DNA from: Pseudarthrobacter psychrotolerans
GTDB lineage: Bacteria > Actinomycetota > Actinomycetes > Actinomycetales > Micrococcaceae
Length of the DNA: 64,000 bases
NCBI RefSeq assembly: GCF_009911795.1
Contig: NZ_CP047898.1
Location: forward strand, 3,968,001-4,032,000
Reading direction: 5' to 3'
Part shown: positions 53,274 to 61,741 of the stretch, piece after piece
Numbering within the stretch: position 1 is the first letter of the stretch
Layout: each line of letters opens with the position of its first letter
Translations under genes and position numbers: made by a program
Notes under the pieces: model-generated
The model's input: the letters and a program-made list of their open reading frames with translations, nothing else
What the model was told of the DNA's origin: nothing
Databases searched by the model: none

Positions 53274-55594
53274 CCACCACGACATCCCCCTCCGCAGCGG
53301 GAGCCACCGGTCCCCGCGTCATCGTTATGGGCGTCTCCGGCTGCGGCAAGACCACCATCGGTGACCTGGTGGCCCGCGAGCTGGGCGTCCCGTTCCTCGA
53401 CGGCGACTCGCTGCACCCCGTGGAGAATGTGGCCAAGATGGCAGCGGGCATCCCGCTGACCGACGAGGACCGCTGGCCCTGGCTCGCCACGGTGGGAGCT
53501 GATCTCGCCGCTGCCAAGGGCGGCCTGGTTCTGGCCTGCTCTGCACTGAAGCGCAGCTACCGCGACGCCATCCGCGCCCAGGCGCCGGACACTGTTTTCC
53601 TGCACCTGCACGGCAGCAAGGACGTTCTTAGGGCACGGACCGAAGGCCGCTCCGGGCACTTCATGCCGCCCGCGCTGCTGGAATCCCAGCTGGCCACCCT
53701 CGAAGCGCTGGAAGCGGATGAGGCAGGCATTGTGGTGGACATCGCCGGTCCAGTGGACCAGGTCGTGGCCGACGCGTTGGCGGGCATCGCAGCTGCGGTG
53801 ACTGCCGCCGTCGGAACCTCCACCGCCGGTGCCACGGGCACCCCAGTGCGCCAGTTCGACGTCGACCTCCAGGCCGCGCCGTTCAACCTCGACGACGCAG
53901 CGGTCACCTGGGTGAACACCACCCTGGAATCGATGACGCTTGAGGAAAAGATCGGGCAGCTGTTCATTAACCACAACAACGATTACTCCCCGGAGTACCT
54001 CGATGGTGTGCTGGAGAACTTCCATGTGGGCGGCATGCGCTACCGGCCAGGCCCGTCCGCTGCCGTGCAGGAACACATCCGGCACGCACAGTCGAAGTCC
54101 AAGGTGCCGCTGCTGGTGGCCTCCAACCCGGAAATGGGTGGTGCAGGCAGCTGCGACGACGGCACGTTTGTGTCCACGCACCTGCAGGCAGGTTCGCACC
54201 CGGACAAGTCCATCGCACGCCGGATGGGGCAGGTTGCCGGCGTTGAAACCGCGGCCCTGGGCTGCAACTGGGCCTTCGCACCGATCGTGGACATCCACTA
54301 CAACTGGCGGAACACGGTGATCTCCACCCGGGCCTTCGGCAACACGCCGGAGATCGTGGTGGAACGGGCCAAGGAATACTTCGACGGGATCAGTGAATCA
54401 CCCACGGCCTGTGCCATGAAGCACTTCCCCGGCGACGGCATGGACGAGCGCGACCAGCACGTGGTCACGTCCTACAACACCCTCGGCTACGACGAGTGGA
54501 ACAAGACGTATGGCCACGTGTACCGCGAGATGATCGGGCACGGCGTGCAGTCCGTCATGATCGGGCACATCGGCGCGCCGGAGCTTTCCCGGCACTTCCG
54601 CCCGGGCCTGGCGGACAAGGACATCCGTCCCGCCACACTGGCTCCGGAGCTGCTCCGGGACCTGCTGCGTGGCGAGCTCGGCTTCAACGGGCTCATCCTC
54701 ACGGACGCCTCGCAGATGATCGGCCTGACCCAGGCCATGAAGCGCAAGGACCTGGTTCCGGCGACCATTGCCGCCGGTTGCGACATGTTCCTGTTCTTCC
54801 GCAACCCGGAAGAGGACTTCGGGTACATGCTGGACGGTTTCAAGTCCGGCGTCATCACCGAGCAGCGCCTGCATGACGCCCTGCGCCGCATCCTTGCCCT
54901 CAAGGCCTCGTTGGGGCTGCACCTCAAGGCACGCAACGAACTGGTTCCTCCGGTGGAAGCCCTGGCGAAGATCGGCAGCGCGGCGCACCGTGCCGTCGCC
55001 GCGGAGATCGCGGACAAGACCGTCACCCTGGTCAAGGACACCGCGAACAACTTGCCTATCCGGCCGGAGACGCACAAGCGGATCCGCCTGTACGGCATCT
55101 CCGGCGGCCCGGACTTCACCATGGCGGACCCGCTGGCCTACCTGGACACGGTCAAGGACGAGCTGGAAAAAGCCGGCTTCGAGGTGCACGTGTTCAAGAC
55201 TGCCGATCAGCGCAAGGCGGCGGGGGAGACGGGCGTCAACTTCATGTCCGTCATTTCCGAGGAAGCCACCGGCGATTATGCGGACAAGTATGACGCGGCG
55301 TTTGTCTTCGCCAACGTCAAGGGCTTCGCTCAGGAAGCGGCCATCCGGATCAAGTGGTCCACCCCGATGGCCGCGGAAATCCCGTGGTACGTCACCGAGG
55401 TTCCCACGGTGTTTGTGTCGCTGAACCAGCCCAACCACCTGATCGACGTGCCGATGGTCAAGACCGCCATCCACGCCCATGCCGGAACGGTGGAGGCCAT
55501 CCGGGCCACCATTGAGAAGATCATGGGCAAGTCCGAGTTCCAGGGGACGTTCAACGAGAACGTCTTCTGCGATTCCTTCGACACCCGGCTCTAG
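53270..55594 (+). CDS. Gluconokinase - glycoside hydrolase family 3 fusion
   Basis: A 774-residue fusion. Residues ~1-180 are a complete GntK-type gluconate kinase: P-loop [50 protein letters not shown] and [12 protein letters not shown] linker (~180-205, Ala/Thr/Gly-rich) leads to a GH3 glycosidase: [60 protein letters not shown], and the likely nucleophile Asp in [20 protein letters not shown]; a C-terminal domain follows. GTG start overlapping manD. The GH3 part may have once begun at the in-frame GTG near 53846; no stop separates the two. A glycosidase plus kinase in one chain is unusual. Confidence 0.9.
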   Translation: MTTTTSPSAAGATGPRVIVMGVSGCGKTTIGDLVARELGVPFLDGDSLHPVENVAKMAAGIPLTDEDRWPWLATVGADLAAAKGGLVLACSALKRSYRDAIRAQAPDTVFLHLHGSKDVLRARTEGRSGHFMPPALLESQLATLEALEADEAGIVVDIAGPVDQVVADALAGIAAAVTAAVGTSTAGATGTPVRQFDVDLQAAPFNLDDAAVTWVNTTLESMTLEEKIGQLFINHNNDYSPEYLDGVLENFHVGGMRYRPGPSAAVQEHIRHAQSKSKVPLLVASNPEMGGAGSCDDGTFVSTHLQAGSHPDKSIARRMGQVAGVETAALGCNWAFAPIVDIHYNWRNTVISTRAFGNTPEIVVERAKEYFDGISESPTACAMKHFPGDGMDERDQHVVTSYNTLGYDEWNKTYGHVYREMIGHGVQSVMIGHIGAPELSRHFRPGLADKDIRPATLAPELLRDLLRGELGFNGLILTDASQMIGLTQAMKRKDLVPATIAAGCDMFLFFRNPEEDFGYMLDGFKSGVITEQRLHDALRRILALKASLGLHLKARNELVPPVEALAKIGSAAHRAVAAEIADKTVTLVKDTANNLPIRPETHKRIRLYGISGGPDFTMADPLAYLDTVKDELEKAGFEVHVFKTADQRKAAGETGVNFMSVISEEATGDYADKYDAAFVFANVKGFAQEAAIRIKWSTPMAAEIPWYVTEVPTVFVSLNQPNHLIDVPMVKTAIHAHAGTVEAIRATIEKIMGKSEFQGTFNENVFCDSFDTRL

Positions 55595-55629
55595 GGTTAT
55601 CGCTGCGGTCTTAGACTGACGACTCGCAG

Positions 55630-55669
55630 ATGGAATGGCGCTACGCGTACACGCGTAGCGCCATTCCAT
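55630..55669. terminator. Palindromic terminator-like hairpin
   Basis: Nineteen-base perfect arms (55630-55648 and 55651-55669), nearly no loop, followed by TTTCTGT. It closes the uronate operon. The GGCGCTAC core also occurs in the palindrome at 10722-10783. Confidence 0.7.
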
Positions 55670-55733
55670 TTCTGTGCCGCCGGACTATTTGCGCGTCCCA
55701 AACCAGGCGCGTGCGGCCAGTCCCCGTGCGGCG

Positions 55734-55739
55734 TAGCGT
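55734..55739 (+). promoter_or_regulatory. -10 box, probable leaderless start for FAD monooxygenase
   Basis: TAGCGT lies exactly six bases before the ATG at 55746, with no ribosome site between. Confidence 0.45.
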
Positions 55740-55745
55740 TAGTGC

Positions 55746-57076
55746 ATGGAGCGAACGGGGTGCGCTGTTGTTGGCGGCGGGCCGGCGGGCATGATGCTGG
55801 GGCTGCTGCTGGCCCGGGCTGGCGTGAAGGTCACGGTCCTCGAAAAGCATGGCGACTTCCTGCGGGATTTCCGCGGCGACACAGTGCATGCCTCCACTAT
55901 TAGGCTGATCGACGAACTGGGACTGGGCGACAGCTTCCGCCGGCTTCCGCAGAGCAGGCTGAACAACGTTGCCATCCCCATCCCGGGCGCCGGCCTGGTC
56001 ACCCTCGGGATTTTGCATCCATGAGGCCCCCGTACAACTACATCGCCATGATGCCGCAGTGGGACTTCCTGAACTTCCTGGCCACCGAGGCCGCGCGGGA
56101 ACCCACGTTCACGCTTCTGATGGAACGCGAAGCAACGTCGTTAATGTTCGACGGCGGACGCGTTGCCGGTGTCCGCTACCGCACGCGCGCGGTAGCGGAG
56201 GGCACGGGCTCCGGGGCGGCGGGTTCCGCCGGTACGCGAACGGATAGGCCCGGCGCTGAAGTTGCACTCTACGCGGACCTCGTAGTGGCCACCGACGGAA
56301 GGCATTCCGTGCTCCGTCGGGCAGCTGGCTTGCGGCCGAAAGAGTACCCCGTACCCTTCGACACCTGGTGGTTCAAACTGCCGCGGCATCCTTCGGAGAA
56401 AGGGGCAGTGGCAGGCATCGTTCCGGCGTTCCGGGACCGCGAGGCGATGATCGCACTGTTCCGCGACGACTACTACCAAATGGGGTACCTCGGCCCGAAA
56501 GGGGAGGATGTGCGGATCCGTTCCGAGGGGGTGGAGCGGTTCCGGGAACGCGTTGCCGGACTGCGTCCAGACCTCGCGGACCGTGTTGACTCGATCCATT
56601 CGCTCGAGGACCTGCATTGGCTGGATGTCCGGCTGGACCGGTTGAGGCGCTGGTACGTGGACGGGCTGCTGTGCATTGGCGACGCCGCCCACGCCATGTC
56701 GCCGGCCGGAGGCGTGGGTATCAACCTTGCAGTCCAGGATGCCGTCGCGGCAGCAGCCAGGCTGGCGCCGGGCCTGCTCCGGGGACGGGTGCCGGTCAAA
56801 GATCTGGCTGGTGTCCAGCGGCGGCGCCGGATGCCCACTATTGTGCTGCAGACCGTCCAGCGCATCATGCACCGGATGGTGTTCGTTCCGTTGTTCGCGG
56901 GGAAGAGGACCGGAATTCCACCGCTTCTTTTCTTTGTGGTCCGGCATTCGCCGGTGGCGCGGCGGCTCCTTCCCCGGTTGATCGCCTTCGGTCCCAGGCC
57001 CGAACATGCGCCGGCGTTCGCACGGCGTCCCGGACGGCCGTCATCAACGGCGGAGCCAGTAAACTGGAGACCATGA
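55746..57076 (+). pseudogene. FAD-dependent monooxygenase, broken by one frameshift
   Basis: Class A flavin monooxygenase (UbiH/PHBH fold). First frame: CAVVGGGPAGMMLGLLLARA for FAD, FRGDTVHASTIRLIDELGLG, then a stop at 56024. Losing one G in GGG 56007-56009 explains the break: with it, the protein reads LGDFASMRPPYNYIAMMPQW and continues with YADLVVATDGRHSVLRRAAG and LLCIGDAAHAMSPAGGVGIN. Repaired length is about 443 residues, with a basic C-terminal tail. Substrate unknown. Its stop overlaps the pyrE ATG. Confidence 0.88.
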
Positions 57077-57654
57077 CTGCCACCCCTGATGCTGCGTCCA
57101 ACACTGCTGCCCGTGCCCGCCTGCTGGAACTGATCAAGGAACTTGCCGTGGTCCGCGGCCAGGTGATCCTGTCCAGCGGTGCCGAGGCCGACTACTACAT
57201 CGACCTGCGCCGCATCACGCTGCACCACGAAGCCTCCAAGCTGGTGGGCCAGGTCATGCTGGCACTGACGGACGACGCCGGGATCGACTTTGAGTGCGCC
57301 GGTGGCCTGACCATGGGTGCTGATCCCGTGGGCACCGCTGTTATGCACGCCGCGGTGGACGCCGGCCGCAATGTGGACGCGTTTGTGGTCCGCAAGGCGC
57401 AGAAGTCCTACGGCATGGGCCGCCAGGTTGAGGGTCCGTCGGTTGAGGGCCGCAAGGTCCTGGTGCTGGAGGATACGTCCACCACCGGTGGCTCCGCCCT
57501 TACCGCCGTGGAAGGTGTCCGGAAGGCCGGCGGCAACATTGTGGCCGTGGCCGTCATTGTGGACCGGGACACCGGCGCCAAGGAAAAGATCGAAGCCGAG
57601 ACCGGTGTGCCCTACCTGTTCGCCTTCGGCAAGGACGAGCTGGGCCTCTCTTAG
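57073..57654 (+). CDS. pyrE: Orotate phosphoribosyltransferase
   Basis: Transfers phosphoribosyl from PRPP to orotate in pyrimidine synthesis; 193 residues. The PRPP motif is KVLVLEDTSTTGGSALTAVE; ILSSGAEADYYIDLRRITLH and ECAGGLTMGADPVGTAVMHA are the substrate and lid regions, and VRKAQKSYGMGRQVEGP holds the conserved loop Lys. The ATG overlaps the monooxygenase stop; TAAACT, 7 bases upstream, could serve as its own -10. The frame is open upstream but within the monooxygenase. Confidence 0.97.
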   Translation: MTATPDAASNTAARARLLELIKELAVVRGQVILSSGAEADYYIDLRRITLHHEASKLVGQVMLALTDDAGIDFECAGGLTMGADPVGTAVMHAAVDAGRNVDAFVVRKAQKSYGMGRQVEGPSVEGRKVLVLEDTSTTGGSALTAVEGVRKAGGNIVAVAVIVDRDTGAKEKIEAETGVPYLFAFGKDELGLS

Positions 57655-57769
57655 CCAGGCCTCTCCTGGCGAGTTCGGCCAGTCCCGGCCGGTACGGCGG
57701 CCGCTCCACCCAGGGTTGCCCGGGGCGGTTGCCGGGGGCCGGGGTTGCAGCGGCGGCTTCCGCTGTGGC

Positions 57770-57775
57770 TACGGT
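57770..57775 (+). promoter_or_regulatory. -10 box, probable leaderless start for the Tat hydrolase
   Basis: TACGGT lies exactly six bases before the GTG at 57782. Confidence 0.4.
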
Positions 57776-57781
57776 AGAGGT

Positions 57782-58822
57782 GTGCCGTACAGGGAGGAAG
57801 CAGATCCGCAGGAACAGCCTGGTGCTCATCAAGCCCGGCTGCTTGCCAATGCCGCCGCCCTCAAGCGGTTTTCGCGCCGCGGGTTCCTGGCCGGTACCGG
57901 TGCCTCGGCCCTGCTGGCAGCGGACATGCTGGTTACCCGCCGCGTCCAGGCGGAGCGGCGGGTCAACAGGATCCTGCAGGTTGCGGACGACTTCGCCGAC
58001 GCCTATTACCCGAACGCCAGCTGGTTCCTCTTCCCCGGCTACAAGACCAGCTGGGAAGAAGCGCTCTGGATCCTTAACGCGATGCGTGGTGCGCTGAACA
58101 AGCGCGGCCAGCTCGCCGCCGTCGGATATTCCAACCAGGGACTGGACATCGACGAGGTGGTAATCGCCGTCATCGAACACGTCCGGGCGAAAAAGCTCAC
58201 CAGGCTCTTCTTCTACGGCCACAGCTTCGGCGGCATGGTGGCCACCCAGGTGGCCGCGCGGCTCAGGGAATTCCACGGCGTGGAGGTCGACTTCATCCTG
58301 CTGGACTCCAGCCCCTACAGCCGGAGCGACGTGCTGGACGAGAGCTGGTTCGACGGTGTCGTGTTCCTGTACGAGAGCGGCTTCCGGGTCCCGTCTGTTG
58401 TCCGCGGCAGCTACGAACTGGGGGAACGCGTCATCCACAAGGACGAGCGGACCTGGCGGCAGATCCTGGACCAGACCCTGGAGCAGCTGTCCCCGATCGC
58501 CCCGTCCAGTGTGCTCATCCAGTCCGAGTCGGCCTACATCTACCACTTCGACGGGAACCGGTTTGCGGACAAGCTCGGCGATACGCGGATGGCGTACATC
58601 GGCAACCCCAAAGACAGCACCGTCCGTTACCAGACGGCCAAGGCCGCGTGGTCGGCAGCGTTTCAGCCCCACATGGTGTCCATGGATCTGCAAACGGATG
58701 GTGCCCTGCCGGCGCACGCGAGCCCGGGCTGGAGTCCGCTCATCTACCGGCCCATCGTGGAGCGGCTGATGGACGAGTTTTTCCCGCTGCCCCGCGGTGG
58801 CTCGAAGGTGACGGTCTTCTAG
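57782..58822 (+). CDS. Alpha/beta-hydrolase-like protein with twin-arginine signal
   Basis: About 346 residues from the GTG at 57782. A twin-arginine signal is seen near residue 33 (FSRRGFLAGTGASALLAA), predicting Tat export of a folded protein. The hydrolase core includes WFLFPGYKTSWEEALWIL, the nucleophile elbow RLFFYGHSFGGMVATQV (Ser) and FILLDSSPYSRSDVLDESWF. The frame is open from inside pyrE, but the start is placed beside a -10 box at this GTG. The 3' end overlaps the convergent HAD gene by 4 bases. Substrate not assignable. Confidence 0.75.
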   Translation: MPYREEADPQEQPGAHQARLLANAAALKRFSRRGFLAGTGASALLAADMLVTRRVQAERRVNRILQVADDFADAYYPNASWFLFPGYKTSWEEALWILNAMRGALNKRGQLAAVGYSNQGLDIDEVVIAVIEHVRAKKLTRLFFYGHSFGGMVATQVAARLREFHGVEVDFILLDSSPYSRSDVLDESWFDGVVFLYESGFRVPSVVRGSYELGERVIHKDERTWRQILDQTLEQLSPIAPSSVLIQSESAYIYHFDGNRFADKLGDTRMAYIGNPKDSTVRYQTAKAAWSAAFQPHMVSMDLQTDGALPAHASPGWSPLIYRPIVERLMDEFFPLPRGGSKVTVF

Positions 58823-59649
58823 ATCTGGTTCTTAAGGTCAGCAACGGAGTTCAGGACCTGGTTGGGCCGGAAAGGGTAGGCGGCAATGTCTTCGCGCTGC
58901 GTAATGCCGGTGAGGACCAGGACCGTGTGCAGGCCTGCCTCCATGCCGGCGATGATGTCGGTGTCCATCCGGTCCCCGATCATGGCGGTGGTTTCGGAGT
59001 GCGCATCGATCTGGTTCATGGCGGACCGGAACATCATGGGATTCGGCTTGCCCACAATGTACGGTTCCCGGCCGGTGGCCTTCGTGATGAGCGCCGCGAT
59101 GGCGCCCGTCGCGGGCATGGGGCCGTCTTTGGACGGACCCGTGGCGTCCGGGTTGGTGGCAATGAAGCGGGCGCCGGCCAGGATCAGGCGGATGGCCATG
59201 GTGATGGCCTCAAAGGAGTACGTACGGGTTTCGCCGAGCACCACAAAGTCCGGGTCCTGGTCGGTGAGGATGAAGCCTGCCTCGTGCAGCGCCGTCGTCA
59301 GCCCTGCCTCGCCGATGGTGTAGGCGCGGTTCCCGGAGCCGGAACCCCGCACCTGGTCCTTCAGGAAGTGGGCGGTGGCCAGTGCTGACGTCCAGATGTT
59401 TTCCTCGGGGATCTCCAGCCCGGAGGCACGCAGCCGGGCGGCGAGGTCGCGGGGCGTGAAGATCGAGTTGTTCGTCAGCACCAGGAACCGCTTGGACGTG
59501 TCCACCCAGCGCTGGATCAGTTCTGCGGCCCCTGGGACGGCATGGTTTTCGTGGACGAGTACGCCGTCCATGTCTGTCAGCCAGCATTCGATCTCCTGGC
59601 CGTTGCGGTAAACCGCCGGTGAACCCTGTACCTGGTCTGCTTCTGCCAC
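58819..59649 (-). CDS. HAD-family phosphatase (NagD/phosphoglycolate-type)
   Basis: A 276-residue haloacid dehalogenase phosphatase of the NagD (IIA) subfamily. Motif I ECWLTDMDGVLVHEN with nucleophile Asp, motif II FLVLTNNS, motif III Lys in YIVGKPNPMMF, motif IV MIGDRMDTDIIAGMEAG. The cap domain lies between motifs II and III. Likely substrates are sugar phosphates or glycerol/glycolate phosphate. It is convergent with the Tat-type hydrolase and divergent from the TrmH gene. Confidence 0.94.
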   Translation of the reverse strand: MAEADQVQGSPAVYRNGQEIECWLTDMDGVLVHENHAVPGAAELIQRWVDTSKRFLVLTNNSIFTPRDLAARLRASGLEIPEENIWTSALATAHFLKDQVRGSGSGNRAYTIGEAGLTTALHEAGFILTDQDPDFVVLGETRTYSFEAITMAIRLILAGARFIATNPDATGPSKDGPMPATGAIAALITKATGREPYIVGKPNPMMFRSAMNQIDAHSETTAMIGDRMDTDIIAGMEAGLHTVLVLTGITQREDIAAYPFRPNQVLNSVADLKNQI

Positions 59650-59689
59650 GTTTACCTCCGCCGGTGATGAATGCTCCAGTGGTCCAGTC

Positions 59690-59695
59690 TAGTGT
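59690..59695 (+). promoter_or_regulatory. -10 box, probable leaderless start for TrmH gene
   Basis: TAGTGT lies exactly six bases before the GTG at 59702. Confidence 0.45.
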
Positions 59696-59701
59696 TGAGG
59701 G

Positions 59702-60403
59702 GTGAAACAAACGCCCGGAAACCCAGCCGAACCTCATCCAGTGCCCTCGGAGGAGCCCTCGGAGGAGCCCTCGCCGGAGGCATGGGAGCCAAAGGCGGAG
59801 GTCGGTGTCGGGCCCTGGGAGGGCGAGCTGCCCGCGGGTGACCACTGGGATCCTGAACTGCTCGCCGACGGCGACCGGCGCAACGTGGTGGACCAGTACC
59901 GCTACTGGAAGCACGATGCGATCGTGGCGGACCTCGATTCCAAGCGGCACAACTTCCATATCGCCATCGAAAACTGGCAGCACGATATGAATATCGGAAC
60001 CGTGGTGCGCACCGCCAACGCATTCCTCGCCAAGGAAGTCCACATCATCGGACGACGCCGGTGGAACAGGCGCGGGGCGATGGTCACCGACCGCTACCAG
60101 CACGTCCGCCATCACCCCACCGTGGAGGACTTTGTGGTGTGGGCGCAGGGGGAGGGGCTCGCGATCATCGGGATCGACATCTTCCCGGACTCCGTGCCCC
60201 TGGAGACGTATGAGCTGCCGCGCGATTGTGTCCTGGTCTTCGGCCAGGAAGGGCCCGGGCTGACGCCGGAGGTCCACGAGGCGGCCCTGGCCACCCTGTC
60301 CATCGAGCAGTTCGGTTCCACCCGCTCCATCAACGCCGCCTCCGCGGCCGCGATCGCCATGCACGCCTGGATCCGCCGGCACGTTTTTAGCCAGCCCGTC
60401 TGA
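59702..60403 (+). CDS. TrmH/SpoU-family RNA 2'-O-methyltransferase
   Basis: A 233-residue SPOUT methyltransferase. An acidic/Pro-rich N-terminal region (about 55 residues) precedes the domain. Motif 1 is DMNIGTVVRTANAFLA; motif 2 DCVLVFGQEGPGLTPEVHEA; motif 3 IEQFGSTRSINAASAAAIAM, forming the trefoil-knot SAM site. It modifies a tRNA or rRNA ribose; the target base is not evident. GTG start with a -10 box six bases upstream. The stop is followed by 16-base tandem repeats and a palindrome. Confidence 0.92.
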   Translation: MKQTPGNPAEPHPVPSEEPSEEPSPEAWEPKAEVGVGPWEGELPAGDHWDPELLADGDRRNVVDQYRYWKHDAIVADLDSKRHNFHIAIENWQHDMNIGTVVRTANAFLAKEVHIIGRRRWNRRGAMVTDRYQHVRHHPTVEDFVVWAQGEGLAIIGIDIFPDSVPLETYELPRDCVLVFGQEGPGLTPEVHEAALATLSIEQFGSTRSINAASAAAIAMHAWIRRHVFSQPV

Positions 60404-60410
60404 CCCCTCG

Positions 60411-60468
60411 CCACTTCTGAACCCTGCCACTTCTGAACCCTGCCACTTCTGAACCCTGCCACTTCTGA
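60411..60468. repeat. 16-base tandem repeat array
   Basis: CCACTTCTGAACCCTG repeats at 60411, 60427 and 60443, then a partial copy at 60459. Degenerate versions (CTGACCCCTCG, CCACGTCTGACCCC) flank it. It follows the TrmH stop by 7 bases. Confidence 0.75.
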
Positions 60469-60491
60469 CCCCCTCGCCACGTCTGACCCCG

Positions 60492-60550
60492 CCGAGATGG
60501 CATTTCACGGCAGTCCCGGGCTCCGGCACTGCCGTGAAATGCCATCTCGG
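60492..60550. repeat. Palindromic repeat, complete copy
   Basis: Arms of 23 bases (60492-60514 and 60528-60550) pair perfectly about the 13-base loop CCCGGGCTCCGGC. A decayed relative with the loop CCCTGGCACCGGC is at 61541-61590, after the DUF559-like gene. Confidence 0.75.
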
Positions 60551-60616
60551 TGCCTGACGGGACGCCTGCCTGTGGATAACCCTCCACGGCACGTCCGGAT
60601 CGGGAAGAATTCGGGG

Positions 60617-61549
60617 ATGCATAGGGCTCCGCTTCCCGAACACCTGACCGCCGGTTCGTTCTCGCTTCGTATGTCCGACAAAGCCGGCATCAGCAGGACT
60701 CGCACGGCGGCCAAAGACCTGGCCACAGTTTCCCGGGGCATCCGTGTCCACCTGGGATCAGCCGCCAAGGGTGCTGCGGCGCTGCGGGCCTACACGGAAC
60801 TGGATGACACTTCTGCCCTGACCCACGTTTCCGCGGCACGGGTTTGGTGCGCCGCCCTTGGCTGGAGGCTCGAGGGCGACTGGCGGGTCCATTTGTCCCG
60901 TCGGCCCGGGTCCAGCATGCCGCGCCGGGTCAATGTGGCGGGGCACCTGTTGACCTTCCTTCCCGGAGAGCTCGTGGAGTACGACGGCGTCCGGCTCACC
61001 TCGCCTGCCAGGACGTGGCTGGACCTGGCATCCATGACCGGTGTGGATGAACTTGTCATCGCGGGAGACTCTTTGGTGTGCTCCCACGGCCAAGAGTTCC
61101 CCGTCCCGCGTGACCCGTTGTGCACGGTGGAGGAGTTGCGCGCCATGGTTGCGAAGCATTCCGGAATCAGGGGAGCCAGGCTGGCCAGGGCGGCATTGGA
61201 GCTGATCCGCGCGGGTGCCGACTCGCGGCCCGAAACCGAGATGCGTCTGGCCCTGGTCCGGGCCGGCCTGCCCGAGCCGGAATTGAACCACGTGCTGTGG
61301 GGAGTGGACGGCGCCCCGGTGCTGTGGCCGGATGCGGCCTACCTGGAGTGGCGGATCTCGATCCAGTACGACGGTGCCGGCCATGGCGGCACTGAGCAGT
61401 ACCGGCGGGACATCCGGCGGGAGTCCGTGACACGTGAGTACGGCTGGCTTGAGGTGCGGGTGTCCAAAGACGACCTCGCAGGGGAGCGTCCCGCCGTCGT
61501 GCGTAAAGTCCGGGCCGCACTGGAAAGCCGAGGCTGGCGCCCGAGATGA
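60617..61549 (+). CDS. DUF559-like / AbiEi-type domain protein
   Basis: A 310-residue protein beginning MHRAPLPEHLTAGSFSLRMS; the frame is open further upstream, but over the palindrome. An N-terminal winged-helix-like part (DKAGISRTRTAAKDLATVSR) resembles AbiEi antitoxin-type domains; the C-terminal ~90 residues match DUF559, a restriction-endonuclease-like fold: LEWRISIQYDGAGHGGTEQY, RRESVTREYGWLEVRVSKDD. Catalytic function unproven. The gene is flanked by two copies of one palindromic repeat, and its stop codon lies inside the second. Confidence 0.75.
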   Translation: MHRAPLPEHLTAGSFSLRMSDKAGISRTRTAAKDLATVSRGIRVHLGSAAKGAAALRAYTELDDTSALTHVSAARVWCAALGWRLEGDWRVHLSRRPGSSMPRRVNVAGHLLTFLPGELVEYDGVRLTSPARTWLDLASMTGVDELVIAGDSLVCSHGQEFPVPRDPLCTVEELRAMVAKHSGIRGARLARAALELIRAGADSRPETEMRLALVRAGLPEPELNHVLWGVDGAPVLWPDAAYLEWRISIQYDGAGHGGTEQYRRDIRRESVTREYGWLEVRVSKDDLAGERPAVVRKVRAALESRGWRPR

Positions 61550-61590
61550 CACTTCGCGGCAGTCCCTGGCACCGGCACTGCCGCGAAGTG
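61541..61590. repeat. Palindromic repeat, decayed copy
   Basis: The left part (61541-61563) differs from the arm at 60492-60514 at only a few positions; the right arm pairs for 14 bases (61550-61563 with 61577-61590) and then diverges. It contains the stop codon of the DUF559-like gene. Confidence 0.65.
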
Positions 61591-61741
61591 CCACCCCCGT
61601 GCGGCGTGTGAGCGTAACTGTTACCGGCCTGCGTGACCCGAACCACTGCCCCTGCACAGAAATGGCTAGGATGGTGGCTAGCCGTAAGAGGTCTACTCCA
61701 GGGTCACAACCCACAGACGAAAACTCAGCATAGGAGTCACC

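Noticed and set aside
60411..60468. CRISPR array or transposon end
   Set aside because: Head-to-tail 16-base units without spacers; no transposase in the window.
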